This document shows, piece by piece, positions 18,877-28,498 of a DNA stretch of 64,000 nt (the stretch's first letter is position 1; every line of letters begins with the position of its first letter). The position numbers and the translations under genes are program-made. Below the pieces are notes generated by a model. The model was not told where the DNA came from. It made no database searches and was given only the letters and a program-made list of their open reading frames with translations. Source of the DNA: Chryseobacterium sp. YIM B08800 (lineage in GTDB: Bacteria; Bacteroidota; Bacteroidia; Flavobacteriales; Weeksellaceae); the NCBI RefSeq assembly GCF_026163565.1, contig NZ_JAPDKN010000011.1:124001-188000 (forward strand), written 5' to 3'.

Positions 18877-19245
18877 ATGTTACAAACAGAATCAAGATTA
18901 AAAGTTGCTGATAACACAGGTGCAAAAGAAGTACTAGTTATTAGAGTTCTGGGAGGAACCAGAAGAAGATATGCTTCAGTTGGTGATAAAATCGTAGTTA
19001 CTATTAAAGATTCTACACCATCAGGAAACGCAAAAAAAGGTCAGGTATCTAAAGCAGTTGTAGTAAGAACTAAAAAAGCAGTAAGAAGAAAAGATGGTTC
19101 ATACATCAAATTCGAAGACAATGCTTGTGTATTACTAAATGCTGGAGGAGAAATGAGAGGAACACGTGTTTTCGGACCTGTTGCTCGTGAGTTGAGAGAC
19201 AAAGAATATATGAAAATCATTTCATTAGCTCCTGAAGTACTTTAA
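18877..19245 (+). CDS. rplN: 50S ribosomal protein L14
   Basis: L14 (122 residues) forms intersubunit bridges and is the docking site of RsfS. Hallmarks: [55 protein letters not shown] and [28 protein letters not shown]. Length is standard. Confidence 0.98.
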   Translation: MLQTESRLKVADNTGAKEVLVIRVLGGTRRRYASVGDKIVVTIKDSTPSGNAKKGQVSKAVVVRTKKAVRRKDGSYIKFEDNACVLLNAGGEMRGTRVFGPVARELRDKEYMKIISLAPEVL

Positions 19246-19267
19246 TATTTAAAATTTTTTAAAAAAA

Positions 19268-19594
19268 ATGTCAAAGTTAAAAATAAAAAGAGGAGATAAC
19301 GTAATCGTAACTACAGGTAAGAAAGGTCTTAAAGGTAGTACTGGTGAAGTTATTGAAGTGATCAAAAAAGAAGGAAGAGACCCTAGAGTTATCGTTGCAG
19401 GACTTAACATCGTTAAAAAACACGTTAAGCCTTCAGCTTCTAACCCTCAAGGAGGAATCACTGAGAAGGAAGCTTCTATTCATATCTCAAACGTAGCTTT
19501 AGTTGGTAAAGACGGAAAAGCTATCAAAATCGGTTACAAAATCGAAGGAGATAAGAAAGTAAGAATCAACAAAAAAACGGGTGAAACTTTATAA
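19268..19594 (+). CDS. rplX: 50S ribosomal protein L24
   Basis: L24 (108 residues), an assembly initiator with a KOW motif (RGDNVIVTTGKKGLKGSTGEVIEV), followed by INIVKKHVKP-like and GGITEKEASIHISNVALV segments. It lies 13 bases before rplE. Confidence 0.97.
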   Translation: MSKLKIKRGDNVIVTTGKKGLKGSTGEVIEVIKKEGRDPRVIVAGLNIVKKHVKPSASNPQGGITEKEASIHISNVALVGKDGKAIKIGYKIEGDKKVRINKKTGETL

Positions 19595-19607
19595 TTTTAA
19601 ATAACAC

Positions 19608-20159
19608 ATGGAATATATAGCAAGACCCAAAAAAGCATATAAAGAAACGATTGTTCCAGCAATGATGGAAGAATTCGGATACAAATCAGTAATGCAGGTA
19701 CCAAGACTAGAGAAAATTATTTTATCTCAAGGTTTAGGAGACGCTACTGCTGATAAAAAGATCATCGATTATGCTGTAGAAGAACTTACAAATATCACAG
19801 GTCAAAAGGCTGTTGGTACTATCTCTAAGAAAGATGAAGCTGCTTTCAAATTAAGAAAAGGTATGCCTGTAGGAGCTAAAGTAACTCTTAGATCTACAAA
19901 AATGTACGAATTCTTAGACAGACTTACTTCTTCTGCTTTGCCACGTATCAGAGATTTTTCTGGTATCAAGGCTGATGGTTTCGACGGTAGAGGTAACTAT
20001 AACTTAGGGATTACTGAGCAGATTATCTTCCCAGAGATCGTAATCGACAAAGTAAAGAAAATCCAAGGTATGGATATCACTTTCGTTACAACTGCGAAAA
20101 CAGATAAAGAAGCTAAAGCATTATTAACTCACTTCGGTTTACCATTCAAAAAGAACTAA
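19608..20159 (+). CDS. rplE: 50S ribosomal protein L5
   Basis: L5 (183 residues) binds 5S rRNA. Hallmarks: [87 protein letters not shown]. Length is standard. It begins the spc-type block with rpsN and rpsH. Confidence 0.98.
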   Translation: MEYIARPKKAYKETIVPAMMEEFGYKSVMQVPRLEKIILSQGLGDATADKKIIDYAVEELTNITGQKAVGTISKKDEAAFKLRKGMPVGAKVTLRSTKMYEFLDRLTSSALPRIRDFSGIKADGFDGRGNYNLGITEQIIFPEIVIDKVKKIQGMDITFVTTAKTDKEAKALLTHFGLPFKKN

Positions 20160-20162
20160 GAA

Positions 20163-20432
20163 ATGGCTAAAGAATCAATGAAAGCGCGTGAGCGCAAAAG
20201 AGAAGCTACTGTAGCTAAATACGCTGAAAAAAGAAAAGCTCTTAAAGAAGCAGGTGATTATGAAGGACTTCAGAAATTACCTAAAAACGCTTCTCCGGTA
20301 AGACTACACAACAGATGTAAACTTACAGGTAGACCAAGAGGATACATGAGAACGTTTGGTATTTCCAGAGTAACTTTCAGAGAAATGGCAAACAACGGTC
20401 TTATCCCGGGAGTTAAAAAAGCTAGTTGGTAA
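20163..20432 (+). CDS. rpsN: 30S ribosomal protein S14 (zinc-free form)
   Basis: S14 (89 residues), 30S head. The length and the lack of paired CxxC motifs show the zinc-independent form. The conserved C-terminal block [28 protein letters not shown] is complete. A 149-base gap with a strong hairpin separates it from rpsH, whereas these genes are normally adjacent. Confidence 0.97.
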   Translation: MAKESMKARERKREATVAKYAEKRKALKEAGDYEGLQKLPKNASPVRLHNRCKLTGRPRGYMRTFGISRVTFREMANNGLIPGVKKASW

Positions 20433-20485
20433 TAATTACTAATTAAAAAATCGGGACAATTAAGTTGTCGAGATACTAAAGAATA

Positions 20486-20524
20486 AAAATATCAGACCTA
20501 AGATTTTCTGAAGTCTGATATTTT
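20486..20524 (+). promoter_or_regulatory. 12-bp hairpin in rpsN-rpsH gap
   Basis: AAAATATCAGAC (20486-20497) pairs perfectly with 20513-20524 across a 15-base loop. It lies within the 149-base gap. It may act as an attenuator, RNA-processing site or partial terminator inside the ribosomal operon. The short T-run gives weak terminator character. Confidence 0.5.
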
Positions 20525-20581
20525 AATCTTCAAGTCTTTTCAAAACTGATTGTTCTTTAACCAATAATTTAAAACAAAGAA

Positions 20582-20980
20582 ATGGTAACAGATCCAATTT
20601 CAGATTTCCTAACTAGAGTAAGGAACGCACAAAGCGCAGGCCACAAAGTGGTGGAAATTCCTGCATCGAAAATCAAAAAGGAGATTACTAAGATTTTATT
20701 TGATCAAGGGTATATCTTAAACTACAAGTTTGAAGATAACGCTGTTCAAGGAAACATCAAAATCGCTTTGAAGTACGATAAGCAAACTAACAAACCAGCT
20801 ATTAAGTCTATCCAAAGAGCTTCTAGACCAGGTTTGAGACAGTACAAAGGTTCAGGTGAACTTCCAAGAGTACTAAACGGTTTGGGTATTTCTATCATCT
20901 CTACTTCTAAAGGAGTAATGACTGACAAGAAAGCAAGAGAAGAAAAAGTAGGCGGTGAAGTAATCTGCTATGTTTATTAA
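20582..20980 (+). CDS. rpsH: 30S ribosomal protein S8
   Basis: S8 (132 residues), central-domain assembly protein. Recognised by [25 protein letters not shown], the [10 protein letters not shown] segment and the end [34 protein letters not shown]8 is the autogenous repressor of the spc operon in E. coli. Here the long structured gap before it is the natural place to look for control, but no S8 site was recognised. Confidence 0.98.
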   Translation: MVTDPISDFLTRVRNAQSAGHKVVEIPASKIKKEITKILFDQGYILNYKFEDNAVQGNIKIALKYDKQTNKPAIKSIQRASRPGLRQYKGSGELPRVLNGLGISIISTSKGVMTDKKAREEKVGGEVICYVY

Positions 20981-20997
20981 TTTTTAATCAAAGGAAA

Positions 20998-21543
20998 ATG
21001 TCAAGAATTGGTAAAGCAATTATAACAATTCCTGCTGGTGTTACAATCACTGAAAAAGAAGGTGTAGTAACAGTAAAAGGTCCTAAAGGAGAACTTTCTC
21101 AGGAGCTTACAGAAGGAATTACTATTGAGCAAAAAGATGGAGAACTTAACGTTAACAGACCATCTGATGCTAAACAACACAAAGCGCTTCACGGTTTATA
21201 CAGAGCGTTGATCAACAACATGATCACTGGTGTTAATACAGGTTTCGAAAAGAAACTAGAATTAGTAGGGGTAGGATACAGAGCAGCTCATGCAGGTCAA
21301 AAACTTGAGTTGGCTTTAGGATTCTCTCACGGTATCGTTTTAGAACTTCCTAACGAAGTAAAAGTTGATACATTGACTGAAAAAGGTAAAAACCCAATTA
21401 TTACTTTAACGTCTCACGACAACCAACTTCTAGGGATGGTAGCTGCAAAGATCAGATCTTTCAGAAAGCCTGAACCATACAAAGGAAAAGGTGTGAAATT
21501 CGTAGGAGAAATTGTAAGACGTAAAGCTGGTAAATCTGCTTAA
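20998..21543 (+). CDS. rplF: 50S ribosomal protein L6
   Basis: L6 (181 residues), near the factor-binding site. Hallmarks: [41 protein letters not shown] and the C-terminal [25 protein letters not shown]. Length is standard, with tight spacing in the spc block. Confidence 0.98.
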   Translation: MSRIGKAIITIPAGVTITEKEGVVTVKGPKGELSQELTEGITIEQKDGELNVNRPSDAKQHKALHGLYRALINNMITGVNTGFEKKLELVGVGYRAAHAGQKLELALGFSHGIVLELPNEVKVDTLTEKGKNPIITLTSHDNQLLGMVAAKIRSFRKPEPYKGKGVKFVGEIVRRKAGKSA

Positions 21544-21557
21544 TAAAATTTAAGAAA

Positions 21558-21911
21558 ATGGCACTAAGTAAATTAGAAAAAAGAATAAGAATCAAAAGAA
21601 GAGTAAGAGGAAAAATCTCTGGATCTGCTGATTTGCCAAGATTATCTGTATATAAGAGTAATAAGGAAATTTACGCTCAGTTAATCGACGATAAAGACGG
21701 AAAAACTTTAGCATCAGCTTCTTCTAGAGAGAAAGGTGTAGATGCTAACGGAACAAAAAGTGAAGTTTCTGCTGCTGTAGGTAAAGCAATCGCTGCTAAA
21801 GCCCTTGCTGCAGGAATTGAAAATATTGTATTTGATAGAAACGGATTCGTATACCACGGTAGAGTGAAAGCTTTAGCTGACGGTGCGAGAGAAGGTGGAC
21901 TTAAATTCTAA
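21558..21911 (+). CDS. rplR: 50S ribosomal protein L18
   Basis: L18 (117 residues) helps carry 5S rRNA into the subunit. Recognised by [73 protein letters not shown]. Order rplF-rplR-rpsE is conserved. Confidence 0.98.
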   Translation: MALSKLEKRIRIKRRVRGKISGSADLPRLSVYKSNKEIYAQLIDDKDGKTLASASSREKGVDANGTKSEVSAAVGKAIAAKALAAGIENIVFDRNGFVYHGRVKALADGAREGGLKF

Positions 21912-21929
21912 TCATTAAATTTCGGAAAT

Positions 21930-22451
21930 ATGTTAGGACTAGATAATATAGAAAGAGTAAAACCGGGAGGATTAGAACTTAAAGATCGTCTCGTAGCTGT
22001 TAATAGAGTAACAAAAGTAACTAAAGGAGGTAGAGCTTTCGGATTTTCTGCAATTGTTGTTGTAGGAGACGAAGCTGGAACTATCGGTTTTGGTTTAGGA
22101 AAATCTAAGGAAGTTGCTTCTGCTATTGCTAAGGCTGTAGAAGATGCTAAGAAAAACTTAGTAAAAGTTCCTGTAATGAACCATACTATCCCTCACCAAA
22201 CTACTGCTAGATACGGTGGTGCAGATATCTTCTTGAGACCTGCTTCTCACGGTACAGGGCTTATCGCAGGTGGTGCGGTAAGAGCGGTACTAGAATCTGC
22301 TGGTATCCACGATATCCTTTCAAAATCTAAAGGATCTTCAAACCCTCACAATGTAGTAAAGGCTACTTTCAAAGCATTGTTAGACATCAGAAGACCAGAA
22401 GAAATTGCAAGAATGAGAGGAGTTTCTCTAACTAAAGTGTTTAACGGTTAA
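21930..22451 (+). CDS. rpsE: 30S ribosomal protein S5
   Basis: S5 (173 residues) sits at the mRNA entry and influences accuracy. Hallmarks: [24 protein letters not shown] with the spectinomycin-loop region, [25 protein letters not shown], and [19 protein letters not shown]. It ends 10 bases before rpmD. Confidence 0.98.
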   Translation: MLGLDNIERVKPGGLELKDRLVAVNRVTKVTKGGRAFGFSAIVVVGDEAGTIGFGLGKSKEVASAIAKAVEDAKKNLVKVPVMNHTIPHQTTARYGGADIFLRPASHGTGLIAGGAVRAVLESAGIHDILSKSKGSSNPHNVVKATFKALLDIRRPEEIARMRGVSLTKVFNG

Positions 22452-22461
22452 TAAATAAACA

Positions 22462-22638
22462 ATGGCAACAATTAAAGTAAAGCAAGTAAGAAGCGCTATT
22501 GGTAGAACAAAAAACCAAAAGAGAACGCTTGAAGCATTAGGATTTAAGAAACTTCACCAAGTTGTAGAACACGAAGCTACGCCTTCTATCTTAGGAATGA
22601 TAGCTACAGTTAGCCACTTACTTGAAGTTCAGAAATAA
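22462..22638 (+). CDS. rpmD: 50S ribosomal protein L30
   Basis: A 58-residue L30, easily missed because of its size. It starts MATIKVKQVRSAIGRTKNQK and continues RTLEALGFKKLHQVVEHEAT, ending SHLLEVQK. The match to L30 length and the position between rpsE and rplO are decisive. A 95-base AT-rich gap with inverted repeats follows. Confidence 0.96.
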   Translation: MATIKVKQVRSAIGRTKNQKRTLEALGFKKLHQVVEHEATPSILGMIATVSHLLEVQK

Positions 22639-22648
22639 TTAAAAAATT

Positions 22649-22722
22649 CAAAGATTAAAAGATTAAAATATTCTTTCTATCTTAGGCGGAATTTTTAATC
22701 TTTAAATTATTAATCTTTAAAT
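22649..22722. repeat. Inverted AAAGATTA / TAATCTTT repeat between rpmD and rplO
   Basis: AAAGATTAAAAGATTAAAA on the left can pair with TTTTTAATCTTTAAAT and TTAATCTTTAAAT on the right. The 16-mer TTTTTAATCTTTAAAT recurs exactly near 63275, again just after a stop codon. This is another intergenic repeat inside the ribosomal operon. Confidence 0.5.
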
Positions 22723-22733
22723 CAATAAAAAAA

Positions 22734-23183
22734 ATGAATTTAAACAACATAAAGCCTGCTGCAGGTTCTACATTCAGTTCAAAAAGAATTGGTAGAGGAC
22801 AAGGTAGTGGAAAAGGAGGTACTTCTACAAAAGGTCACAAAGGTCAGAAAGCAAGAGCTGGTTATTCTCAGAAAATCGGTTTTGAAGGAGGTCAGATGCC
22901 TTTGCAAAGAAGATTACCTAAATTCGGATTCAAAAACGTAAACAGAAAAGAGTTTAGAGGTATTAATCTTGATACAATCCAAATTTTAATTGAAAATAAA
23001 TCTATTACAGGAGATATTACAAGAGAAGTTATGATTGAGAACGGATTAATCACTAAAAACGAATTAGTGAAAATTATGGGGAGAGGTGAATTGAAATCAG
23101 CGGTTTCAATTTCTGCAGACAAATTCACTAAATCTGCTGAAGAGCTTATTGCTAAAGCAGGTGGAAAAGCAATTACCTTATAA
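22734..23183 (+). CDS. rplO: 50S ribosomal protein L15
   Basis: L15 (149 residues), late assembly protein. The glycine-rich N-terminus SKRIGRGQGSGKGGTSTKGHKGQKAR and EGGQMPLQRRLPKFGFKN are characteristic. It lies 9 bases before secY, the usual coupling of ribosomal and translocon genes. Confidence 0.98.
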   Translation: MNLNNIKPAAGSTFSSKRIGRGQGSGKGGTSTKGHKGQKARAGYSQKIGFEGGQMPLQRRLPKFGFKNVNRKEFRGINLDTIQILIENKSITGDITREVMIENGLITKNELVKIMGRGELKSAVSISADKFTKSAEELIAKAGGKAITL

Positions 23184-23192
23184 TAATTACTA

Positions 23193-24572
23193 ATGAAAGA
23201 ATTTATACAAACCCTCAAAAATATTTGGAGCCTTAAAGAACTTAGAGATAAAATTCTCTTCACTTTAGGTATTATCCTTGTGTATAGATTCGCATCTTTC
23301 ATCTCACTTCCTGCGATTAACCTTGCAGAAGTAGGTGATCTCTTAGAGCATTATAAAAATCAAGGCGGTAACAAGCAAGGAGCAGGTCTCCTTGGCTTGC
23401 TTTCGTCGTTTACAGGAGGAGCTTTCAGCCACGCTTCTGTAATGGCGTTGGGTATCATGCCTTATATTTCTGCTTCTATTATTGTTCAGTTGATGGGGAT
23501 GGCAATTCCTTATCTTCAGAAACTTCAAAAAGACGGAGAGTCTGGTAGAAACACATTGAATCAAATTACTAGATGGTTAACGATTGGGGTTTGTCTTGTA
23601 CAGGCACCTTCTTATTTAACATCTATTACTCAGTTGTTCCTTCCTTATGCTCAGTTCCAGTCTGCATATTTTGTAGATCCAAACTCTATTATGTTCTGGT
23701 TACCAAGTATTGTTATCTTGGTTGCAGGTTCTGTATTTGCAATGTGGTTAGGTGAAAAAATTACCGATAAAGGTATTGGAAATGGTATTTCTATCCTTAT
23801 TATGGTTGGTATTTTATCTAGATTACCAGAAGCATTTGTACAGGAAATTGCAGTACAGAACGGAAAAGGAGGATTAGGTTCTATCATGATTATGATTGAA
23901 GTAATATTCTGGATGTTGGTGGTTCTTTTAGCAGTAGTATTATCTGTTGCAGTAAGAAAAATCCCTATTCAGTATGTAAGCAGAGCTCAGGCAAGAGGAG
24001 GTGTAAATAGAAATCTAATGCAGGGAGCAAGACAGTGGATCCCGCTAAAAGTTAACGCAGCTGGTGTAATGCCAATTATCTTTGCTCAGGCATTGATGTT
24101 TGTACCTGGTTTGTTGACCAAAGTAGACGAGTCTAATACTTTTCTTGCAGGTTTCAAAAATGTTTTTAGCTGGCAATACAACGTATTGTTTGCGCTATTA
24201 ATTATTATCTTTTCATTTTTCTATACCGCAATTACAATTCCGGTAAACCAAATGGCCGATGATCTTAAGAGAAATGGTGGTTTGGTACCTAAAGTAAGAC
24301 CCGGTAAAGAGACTGCTGATTATCTAGATGATATTTTATCAAAAATTACTTTGCCAGGTGCAATATTTTTATCTATCTTTGCAGTCCTTCCGGCAATAGT
24401 GCATGGAAGTCTTGTTCAGACAGATGCGTTCGCCCTATTTTTCGGGGGAACTTCGTTGCTAATTATGGTTGGAGTAGTATTAGATACCGTTCAACAGATT
24501 AACACTTATCTGCTGAATCATCATTATGATGGCTTAATGCAGTCTAAATTATCAAGATCGACTGGATATTAA
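23193..24572 (+). CDS. secY: Preprotein translocase subunit SecY
   Basis: SecY (459 residues) is the channel of the Sec translocon in the inner membrane. Ten hydrophobic helices can be traced. Hallmarks are IMPYISASIIVQLM in TM2, GIGNGISILIMVGI, the cytosolic loop RKIPIQYVSRAQARGGVNRN, PLKVNAAGVMPIIFAQALM, and NGGLVPKVRPGKETADYLD. Cotranscription with rplO and infA is usual. Confidence 0.98.
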   Translation: MKEFIQTLKNIWSLKELRDKILFTLGIILVYRFASFISLPAINLAEVGDLLEHYKNQGGNKQGAGLLGLLSSFTGGAFSHASVMALGIMPYISASIIVQLMGMAIPYLQKLQKDGESGRNTLNQITRWLTIGVCLVQAPSYLTSITQLFLPYAQFQSAYFVDPNSIMFWLPSIVILVAGSVFAMWLGEKITDKGIGNGISILIMVGILSRLPEAFVQEIAVQNGKGGLGSIMIMIEVIFWMLVVLLAVVLSVAVRKIPIQYVSRAQARGGVNRNLMQGARQWIPLKVNAAGVMPIIFAQALMFVPGLLTKVDESNTFLAGFKNVFSWQYNVLFALLIIIFSFFYTAITIPVNQMADDLKRNGGLVPKVRPGKETADYLDDILSKITLPGAIFLSIFAVLPAIVHGSLVQTDAFALFFGGTSLLIMVGVVLDTVQQINTYLLNHHYDGLMQSKLSRSTGY

Positions 24573-24575
24573 TTT

Positions 24576-24791
24576 ATGGCAAAACAAAAACATATCGAAC
24601 AAGATGGCGTTATAACGGAAGCACTTTCGAACGCTCAGTTCCGTGTAGAGCTAGAAAACGGGCATGTACTTATTGCTCATATCTCTGGCAAAATGCGTAT
24701 GCATTATATTAAACTATTACCTGGTGATAAGGTAAAATTAGAAATGTCTCCTTACGATCTTTCGAAGGGGAGAATTACATTTAGATATTAA
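24576..24791 (+). CDS. infA: Translation initiation factor IF-1
   Basis: IF-1 (71 residues), an OB-fold factor that occupies the A site during initiation. Hallmarks: [68 protein letters not shown]. Here it lies between secY and rpmJ, as in many phyla. Confidence 0.98.
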   Translation: MAKQKHIEQDGVITEALSNAQFRVELENGHVLIAHISGKMRMHYIKLLPGDKVKLEMSPYDLSKGRITFRY

Positions 24792-24798
24792 AACAAAT

Positions 24799-24829
24799 GC
24801 CAAATGGAATCTTCGGATCTCCATTTGGC
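24799..24829 (+). promoter_or_regulatory. Stable UUCG-capped hairpin between infA and rpmJ
   Basis: GCCAAATGGA (24799-24808) pairs perfectly with 24820-24829. The loop contains a C-TTCG-G tetraloop with three further inner pairs. No T-run follows, so it is not a classical terminator. A processing or stability element, or an attenuator before rpmJ, is plausible. Confidence 0.55.
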
Positions 24830-24904
24830 TCTTGTTGAAAATAAATATTTTCAAACGGAATCTTATGATTTTGTTTGATTATTGAAAAAATATAAATATT
24901 TCAA

Positions 24905-25021
24905 ATGAAAGTTAGAGCATCAATTAAAAAAAGAAGTGCTGATTGCAAAATCGTTCGTAGAAAAGGCGTTCTATTTGTAATCAACAAGAAAAACCCAAAA
25001 TTTAAACAAAGACAAGGCTAA
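24905..25021 (+). CDS. rpmJ: 50S ribosomal protein L36 (zinc-free form)
   Basis: A 38-residue L36, too short for most gene finders: starts [20 protein letters not shown] and ends [13 protein letters not shown]. Only one cysteine remains of the usual CxxC-C-H zinc ribbon, so this is the zinc-independent type. Position between infA and rpsM is canonical. Confidence 0.96.
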   Translation: MKVRASIKKRSADCKIVRRKGVLFVINKKNPKFKQRQG

Positions 25022-25024
25022 ATT

Positions 25025-25402
25025 ATGGCGAGAATTTCAGGTATTGATTTACCAAAAAACAAAAGAGGTGTTATCGGTTTAACTTATATCTATGGAGTTG
25101 GAAGAAGTACTTCTTCTGAAATCCTTAAGGCTGCCGGTATCAGCGAAGACAAGAAAGTCAACGAATGGAATGACGATGAATTGGCTGCAATCAGAACTTA
25201 TATCTCAGAAAACATTAAAGTTGAGGGAGAGCTTAGATCTGAAGTGCAATTGAACATCAAGAGATTGATGGACATAGGATGCCAACGAGGAATACGTCAC
25301 AGACTAGGACTACCTTTAAGAGGCCAGAGAACGAAAAACAACTCTAGAACCCGTAAAGGAAAGAGAAAAACTGTTGCTAACAAGAAAAAAGCAAGTAAAT
25401 AA
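25025..25402 (+). CDS. rpsM: 30S ribosomal protein S13
   Basis: S13 (125 residues) contacts P-site tRNA and bridge B1. Hallmarks: [28 protein letters not shown] and the C-terminal [30 protein letters not shown]. It lies 3 bases after rpmJ. Confidence 0.98.
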   Translation: MARISGIDLPKNKRGVIGLTYIYGVGRSTSSEILKAAGISEDKKVNEWNDDELAAIRTYISENIKVEGELRSEVQLNIKRLMDIGCQRGIRHRLGLPLRGQRTKNNSRTRKGKRKTVANKKKASK

Positions 25403-25414
25403 TCGTTAGGAATT

Positions 25415-25804
25415 ATGGCAAAACAAACTAAAGTAGTTAAAAAAAGAAAAGTAAAAGTTGAGGCTATAGGAGAAGCGCATATTCAAGCTTCTTTCAATAA
25501 CATCATCATTTCTTTAACAAATAAAAGCGGAGAGGTTATCTCTTGGGCATCTGCCGGTAAAATGGGGTTCAGAGGTTCTAAAAAGAACACTCCTTTTGCT
25601 GCTCAAATGGCAGCAGAAAATTGCTCTACTGTAGCTCACGAAGCTGGTCTTAGAAGAGTAAAGGTGTATGTGAAAGGTCCAGGTGCAGGTAGAGAATCTG
25701 CGATCAGAACTATTCACAATTCAGGTATCGAAGTTAGCGAAATTATTGACGTTACTCCTATGCCACACAATGGATGTAGACCACCGAAAAGAAGAAGAGT
25801 TTAA
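25415..25804 (+). CDS. rpsK: 30S ribosomal protein S11
   Basis: S11 (129 residues), platform protein. Hallmarks: [56 protein letters not shown] and the end [18 protein letters not shown]. Order rpsM-rpsK-rpsD-rpoA-rplQ is the standard alpha operon. Confidence 0.98.
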   Translation: MAKQTKVVKKRKVKVEAIGEAHIQASFNNIIISLTNKSGEVISWASAGKMGFRGSKKNTPFAAQMAAENCSTVAHEAGLRRVKVYVKGPGAGRESAIRTIHNSGIEVSEIIDVTPMPHNGCRPPKRRRV

Positions 25805-25823
25805 TTTTTAGAATTTACCCATT

Positions 25824-26432
25824 ATGGCAAGATATATTGGACCTAAAACTAAGATTGCTAGAAAGTTTGGTGCTGCAATCTACGGAGATGATAAAAACTT
25901 CGAGAAAAGAAAAAACCAACCGCCAGGACAACACGGTCCTAACAAAAGAAGAGGTGCTAAAAAATCAGAATATGCAGTTCAGTTAGCTGAAAAACAAAAA
26001 GCTAAATATACTTACGGTATTTTAGAAAGACAGTTTGCTAATTTATTTGAAAAAGCACACAGAAGTAAAGGTGTAACAGGTGAAGTTCTATTACAGCTTT
26101 GCGAATCAAGATTGGATAACGTTGTATACAGATTAGGTTTTGCTAAAACCAGATCTGGTGCAAGACAGTTAACTTCTCACAGACACATCACTGTGAATGG
26201 TGAGATCCTTAACATTCCATCTTATTTAGTGAAAGCTGGTGATGTAATCGCTGTAAGAGAAAAATCTAAATCTCTAGAGGTTGTTGCTGATGCTTTGGCA
26301 TCAAAATCAAACTATGAGTGGTTACAATTCAACGACGAGAAAAAAGAAGGTACCTTCATTTCTGCTCCTGAAAGAATCCAAATCCCGGAAGACATCAAGG
26401 AACAGCTTATCGTCGAACTTTACTCTAAATAA
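25824..26432 (+). CDS. rpsD: 30S ribosomal protein S4
   Basis: S4 (202 residues) starts 30S assembly and binds at the mRNA entry. Hallmarks: [51 protein letters not shown], the S4 domain [31 protein letters not shown]4 represses the alpha operon in E. coli; no equivalent site was identified here. Confidence 0.98.
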   Translation: MARYIGPKTKIARKFGAAIYGDDKNFEKRKNQPPGQHGPNKRRGAKKSEYAVQLAEKQKAKYTYGILERQFANLFEKAHRSKGVTGEVLLQLCESRLDNVVYRLGFAKTRSGARQLTSHRHITVNGEILNIPSYLVKAGDVIAVREKSKSLEVVADALASKSNYEWLQFNDEKKEGTFISAPERIQIPEDIKEQLIVELYSK

Positions 26433-26465
26433 TTTTTTAATCAATTTTTTGCTCAACCCAACAAT

Positions 26466-27461
26466 ATGGCAATTTTACAATTCATAAAACCCGATAAAGT
26501 AATTCTACTTAACTCTGATGAATTTAAAGGTCAATTCGAATTTCGTCCTTTAGAACCAGGTTTCGGGCTTACAATCGGTAATGCTTTGAGAAGAGTGTTG
26601 CTTTCTTCTCTGGAAGGATACGCTATTTCATCTATCAAAATAGAAGGTGTAGAGCACGAATTTTCAACTATCCCAGGAGTAATTGAAGACGTTACCGAAA
26701 TTATTCTTAACCTTAAGCAGGTAAGACTTAAAGCTACAGCAGAAAACCAAGCTTCAGAGCAGGTGGTTGCTAAAGTTTCTGGTCAAACTGTTATTACTGC
26801 TGGAGATTTAGGACAGTCTATCAACGGATTTGAAATCTTGAATCCAGACTTGATGATCTGTAATCTAAACTCTGACGTTACTTTTGAAATTACGTTTAAT
26901 ATAGAAAAGGGAAGAGGATATGTTCCTTCTGAACAAAACAAATCAAACAATGCACCTGTAGGTACTATTGCTATTGATTCTATCTTTACGCCGATCAAAA
27001 AAGTACAGTATAGTATTGAAAATTACCGTGTAGAGCAAAAAACAGACTACGAAAAACTAGTATTAGATATAGAAACTGATGGCTCAATCAGCCCTCAGAA
27101 TGCTTTAACTGAAGCTTCTAAGATATTAATTTATCACTTCATGTTGTTCTCTGATGAGAGAATCACTTTGGAGACTGAAGCGGTGAAAGCATCTATCCAA
27201 TACGATGAAGAAACTCTTCACACAAGACAACTATTGAAGTCTAAATTAGCAGATATGGATCTTTCTGTAAGAGCCCTAAACTGTCTGAAAGCAGCTGAAG
27301 TAGAAACTCTAGGTGAGCTTGTTTCTTATAGTAAGTCTGATTTGATGAAATTCAGAAATTTTGGTAAAAAATCTTTGACAGAACTAGAAGAATTGGTGCA
27401 TTCAAAAGGTCTTAACTTCGGTTTCGACGTTGCAAAATATAAATTAGACGCTGATAATTAA
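26466..27461 (+). CDS. rpoA: RNA polymerase alpha subunit
   Basis: RpoA (331 residues). The N-terminal assembly domain carries [31 protein letters not shown] and the dimer interface. The C-terminal domain (about residues 255-325), which contacts activators and UP elements, has [27 protein letters not shown] sequence and [16 protein letters not shown]. Located between rpsD and rplQ as usual. Confidence 0.98.
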   Translation: MAILQFIKPDKVILLNSDEFKGQFEFRPLEPGFGLTIGNALRRVLLSSLEGYAISSIKIEGVEHEFSTIPGVIEDVTEIILNLKQVRLKATAENQASEQVVAKVSGQTVITAGDLGQSINGFEILNPDLMICNLNSDVTFEITFNIEKGRGYVPSEQNKSNNAPVGTIAIDSIFTPIKKVQYSIENYRVEQKTDYEKLVLDIETDGSISPQNALTEASKILIYHFMLFSDERITLETEAVKASIQYDEETLHTRQLLKSKLADMDLSVRALNCLKAAEVETLGELVSYSKSDLMKFRNFGKKSLTELEELVHSKGLNFGFDVAKYKLDADN

Positions 27462-27467
27462 ATAATA

Positions 27468-27995
27468 ATGAGACACGGTAAAAAATTCAATCACTTAGGA
27501 AGAACTTCTTCTCACAGAAGCGCGTTACTTTCTAATATGGCTTGTTCTCTAATTGAGCATAAAAGAATCAACACTACTGTAGCTAAAGCAAAAGCTTTAA
27601 GAGTATATGTTGAGCCTCTATTAACTAAAGCAAAAGAAGATACTACTCACAACAGAAGAATTGTTTTCGCATATCTTCAAAATAAAGAAGCGGTTACTGA
27701 ATTGTTCAGAACTGTAGCTCCGAAAATCGCTGAAAGAAACGGTGGTTATACGAGAATCATCAAAACTGGTTTCAGACCTGGTGATGCTGCAGATACTGCT
27801 TTGATCGAGTTAGTTGATTTCAACGAGCTTTACAACCCTAATGCTGAAGAGAAGAAGACTACAAGAAGAAGCAGAAGATCTACAACAGCTACTAAAAAAG
27901 AAGCTGTAGTTGCTGAAGCTCCTGTAGTAGAAGAAAAAGTAGAAGAGCCAAAAGCTGAAACTACTGATTCTACAGAAGAGAAAGCTGGAGAATAA
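27468..27995 (+). CDS. rplQ: 50S ribosomal protein L17 with long acidic tail
   Basis: L17 near the tunnel exit. The core (about residues 1-118) starts [29 protein letters not shown] and includes [27 protein letters not shown]. The protein is 175 residues, compared with about 127 in E. coli, because of a C-terminal extension rich in Lys, Thr, Glu and Ala, basic first and then acidic. It is the last gene of the supercluster and is followed by a terminator. Confidence 0.97.
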   Translation: MRHGKKFNHLGRTSSHRSALLSNMACSLIEHKRINTTVAKAKALRVYVEPLLTKAKEDTTHNRRIVFAYLQNKEAVTELFRTVAPKIAERNGGYTRIIKTGFRPGDAADTALIELVDFNELYNPNAEEKKTTRRSRRSTTATKKEAVVAEAPVVEEKVEEPKAETTDSTEEKAGE

Positions 27996-28014
27996 TATTC
28001 ATCCGGATATAAAT

Positions 28015-28047
28015 AAAAAAACCGTTCAGATTTCTGAGCGGTTTTTT
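28015..28047 (+). terminator. Terminator of the ribosomal supercluster
   Basis: A hairpin AAAACCGTTCAGA...TGAGCGGTTTT with a T-run lies 20 bases after rplQ. Its left arm and loop are almost identical to the terminator at 29329-29362. Confidence 0.85.
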
Positions 28048-28187
28048 ATGTTTAAAAAATTAAACTTTCATTTTTCTGTAACTTTTTAAAGTATTATAAT
28101 ATGTATTTCAATATTTTTTTGTTAAATATATTTAACAAATTGAATTAATAAGTGGTTGAAAATGTTAATTATACGATTTTTCTAAAT

Positions 28188-28195
28188 TAAATTTG
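28188..28195 (+). promoter_or_regulatory. Possible -7 element upstream of bacteriocin-like gene
   Basis: TAAATTTG fits TAnnTTTG and lies about 78 bases before the ATG at 28273. No -33 element at the standard spacing was seen. Confidence 0.35.
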
Positions 28196-28272
28196 GAAAT
28201 GATAATCTTATTTTTTAGTTTTGAAAAACACTTTTCAACGAGAAAAGTATAAACAAATTAAAATTATTATTT

Positions 28273-28488
28273 ATGAAAAATTTAAAAAAAATTTCGAGAA
28301 AAAATTTAAAAGAAATTTATGGCGGTGGAGGCGCAGAGTTTGATTTAGGATTTGATGATGGAACTGGTGGAGGTGAGAGTTGTAAACAATGTGTAGCATG
28401 TTCTAACAGACAAGGAAGCCAATCTTGTTATACTGATCCAGGAGGAGACTGTGGAAAAGCATTGAGTATGGCAAAAGAATTATGCTAA
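28273..28488 (+). CDS. Bacteriocin-like peptide with double-glycine leader
   Basis: A 71-residue precursor. The leader MKNLKKISRKNLKEIYGG has the form of the GG-leader peptides abundant in Chryseobacterium-type genomes, with cleavage expected after Gly18 by a C39-peptidase ABC exporter. The core is acidic and glycine-rich (AEFDLGFDDGTGGGESC), with six cysteines in the last 33 residues, consistent with three disulfides or modification. No exporter or modification enzyme is near. A GLPGLI gene starts 10 bases after its stop, implying one transcript. Whether it is antibacterial or a signal is unknown. Confidence 0.75.
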   Translation: MKNLKKISRKNLKEIYGGGGAEFDLGFDDGTGGGESCKQCVACSNRQGSQSCYTDPGGDCGKALSMAKELC

Positions 28489-28498
28489 TATCTTGTGA

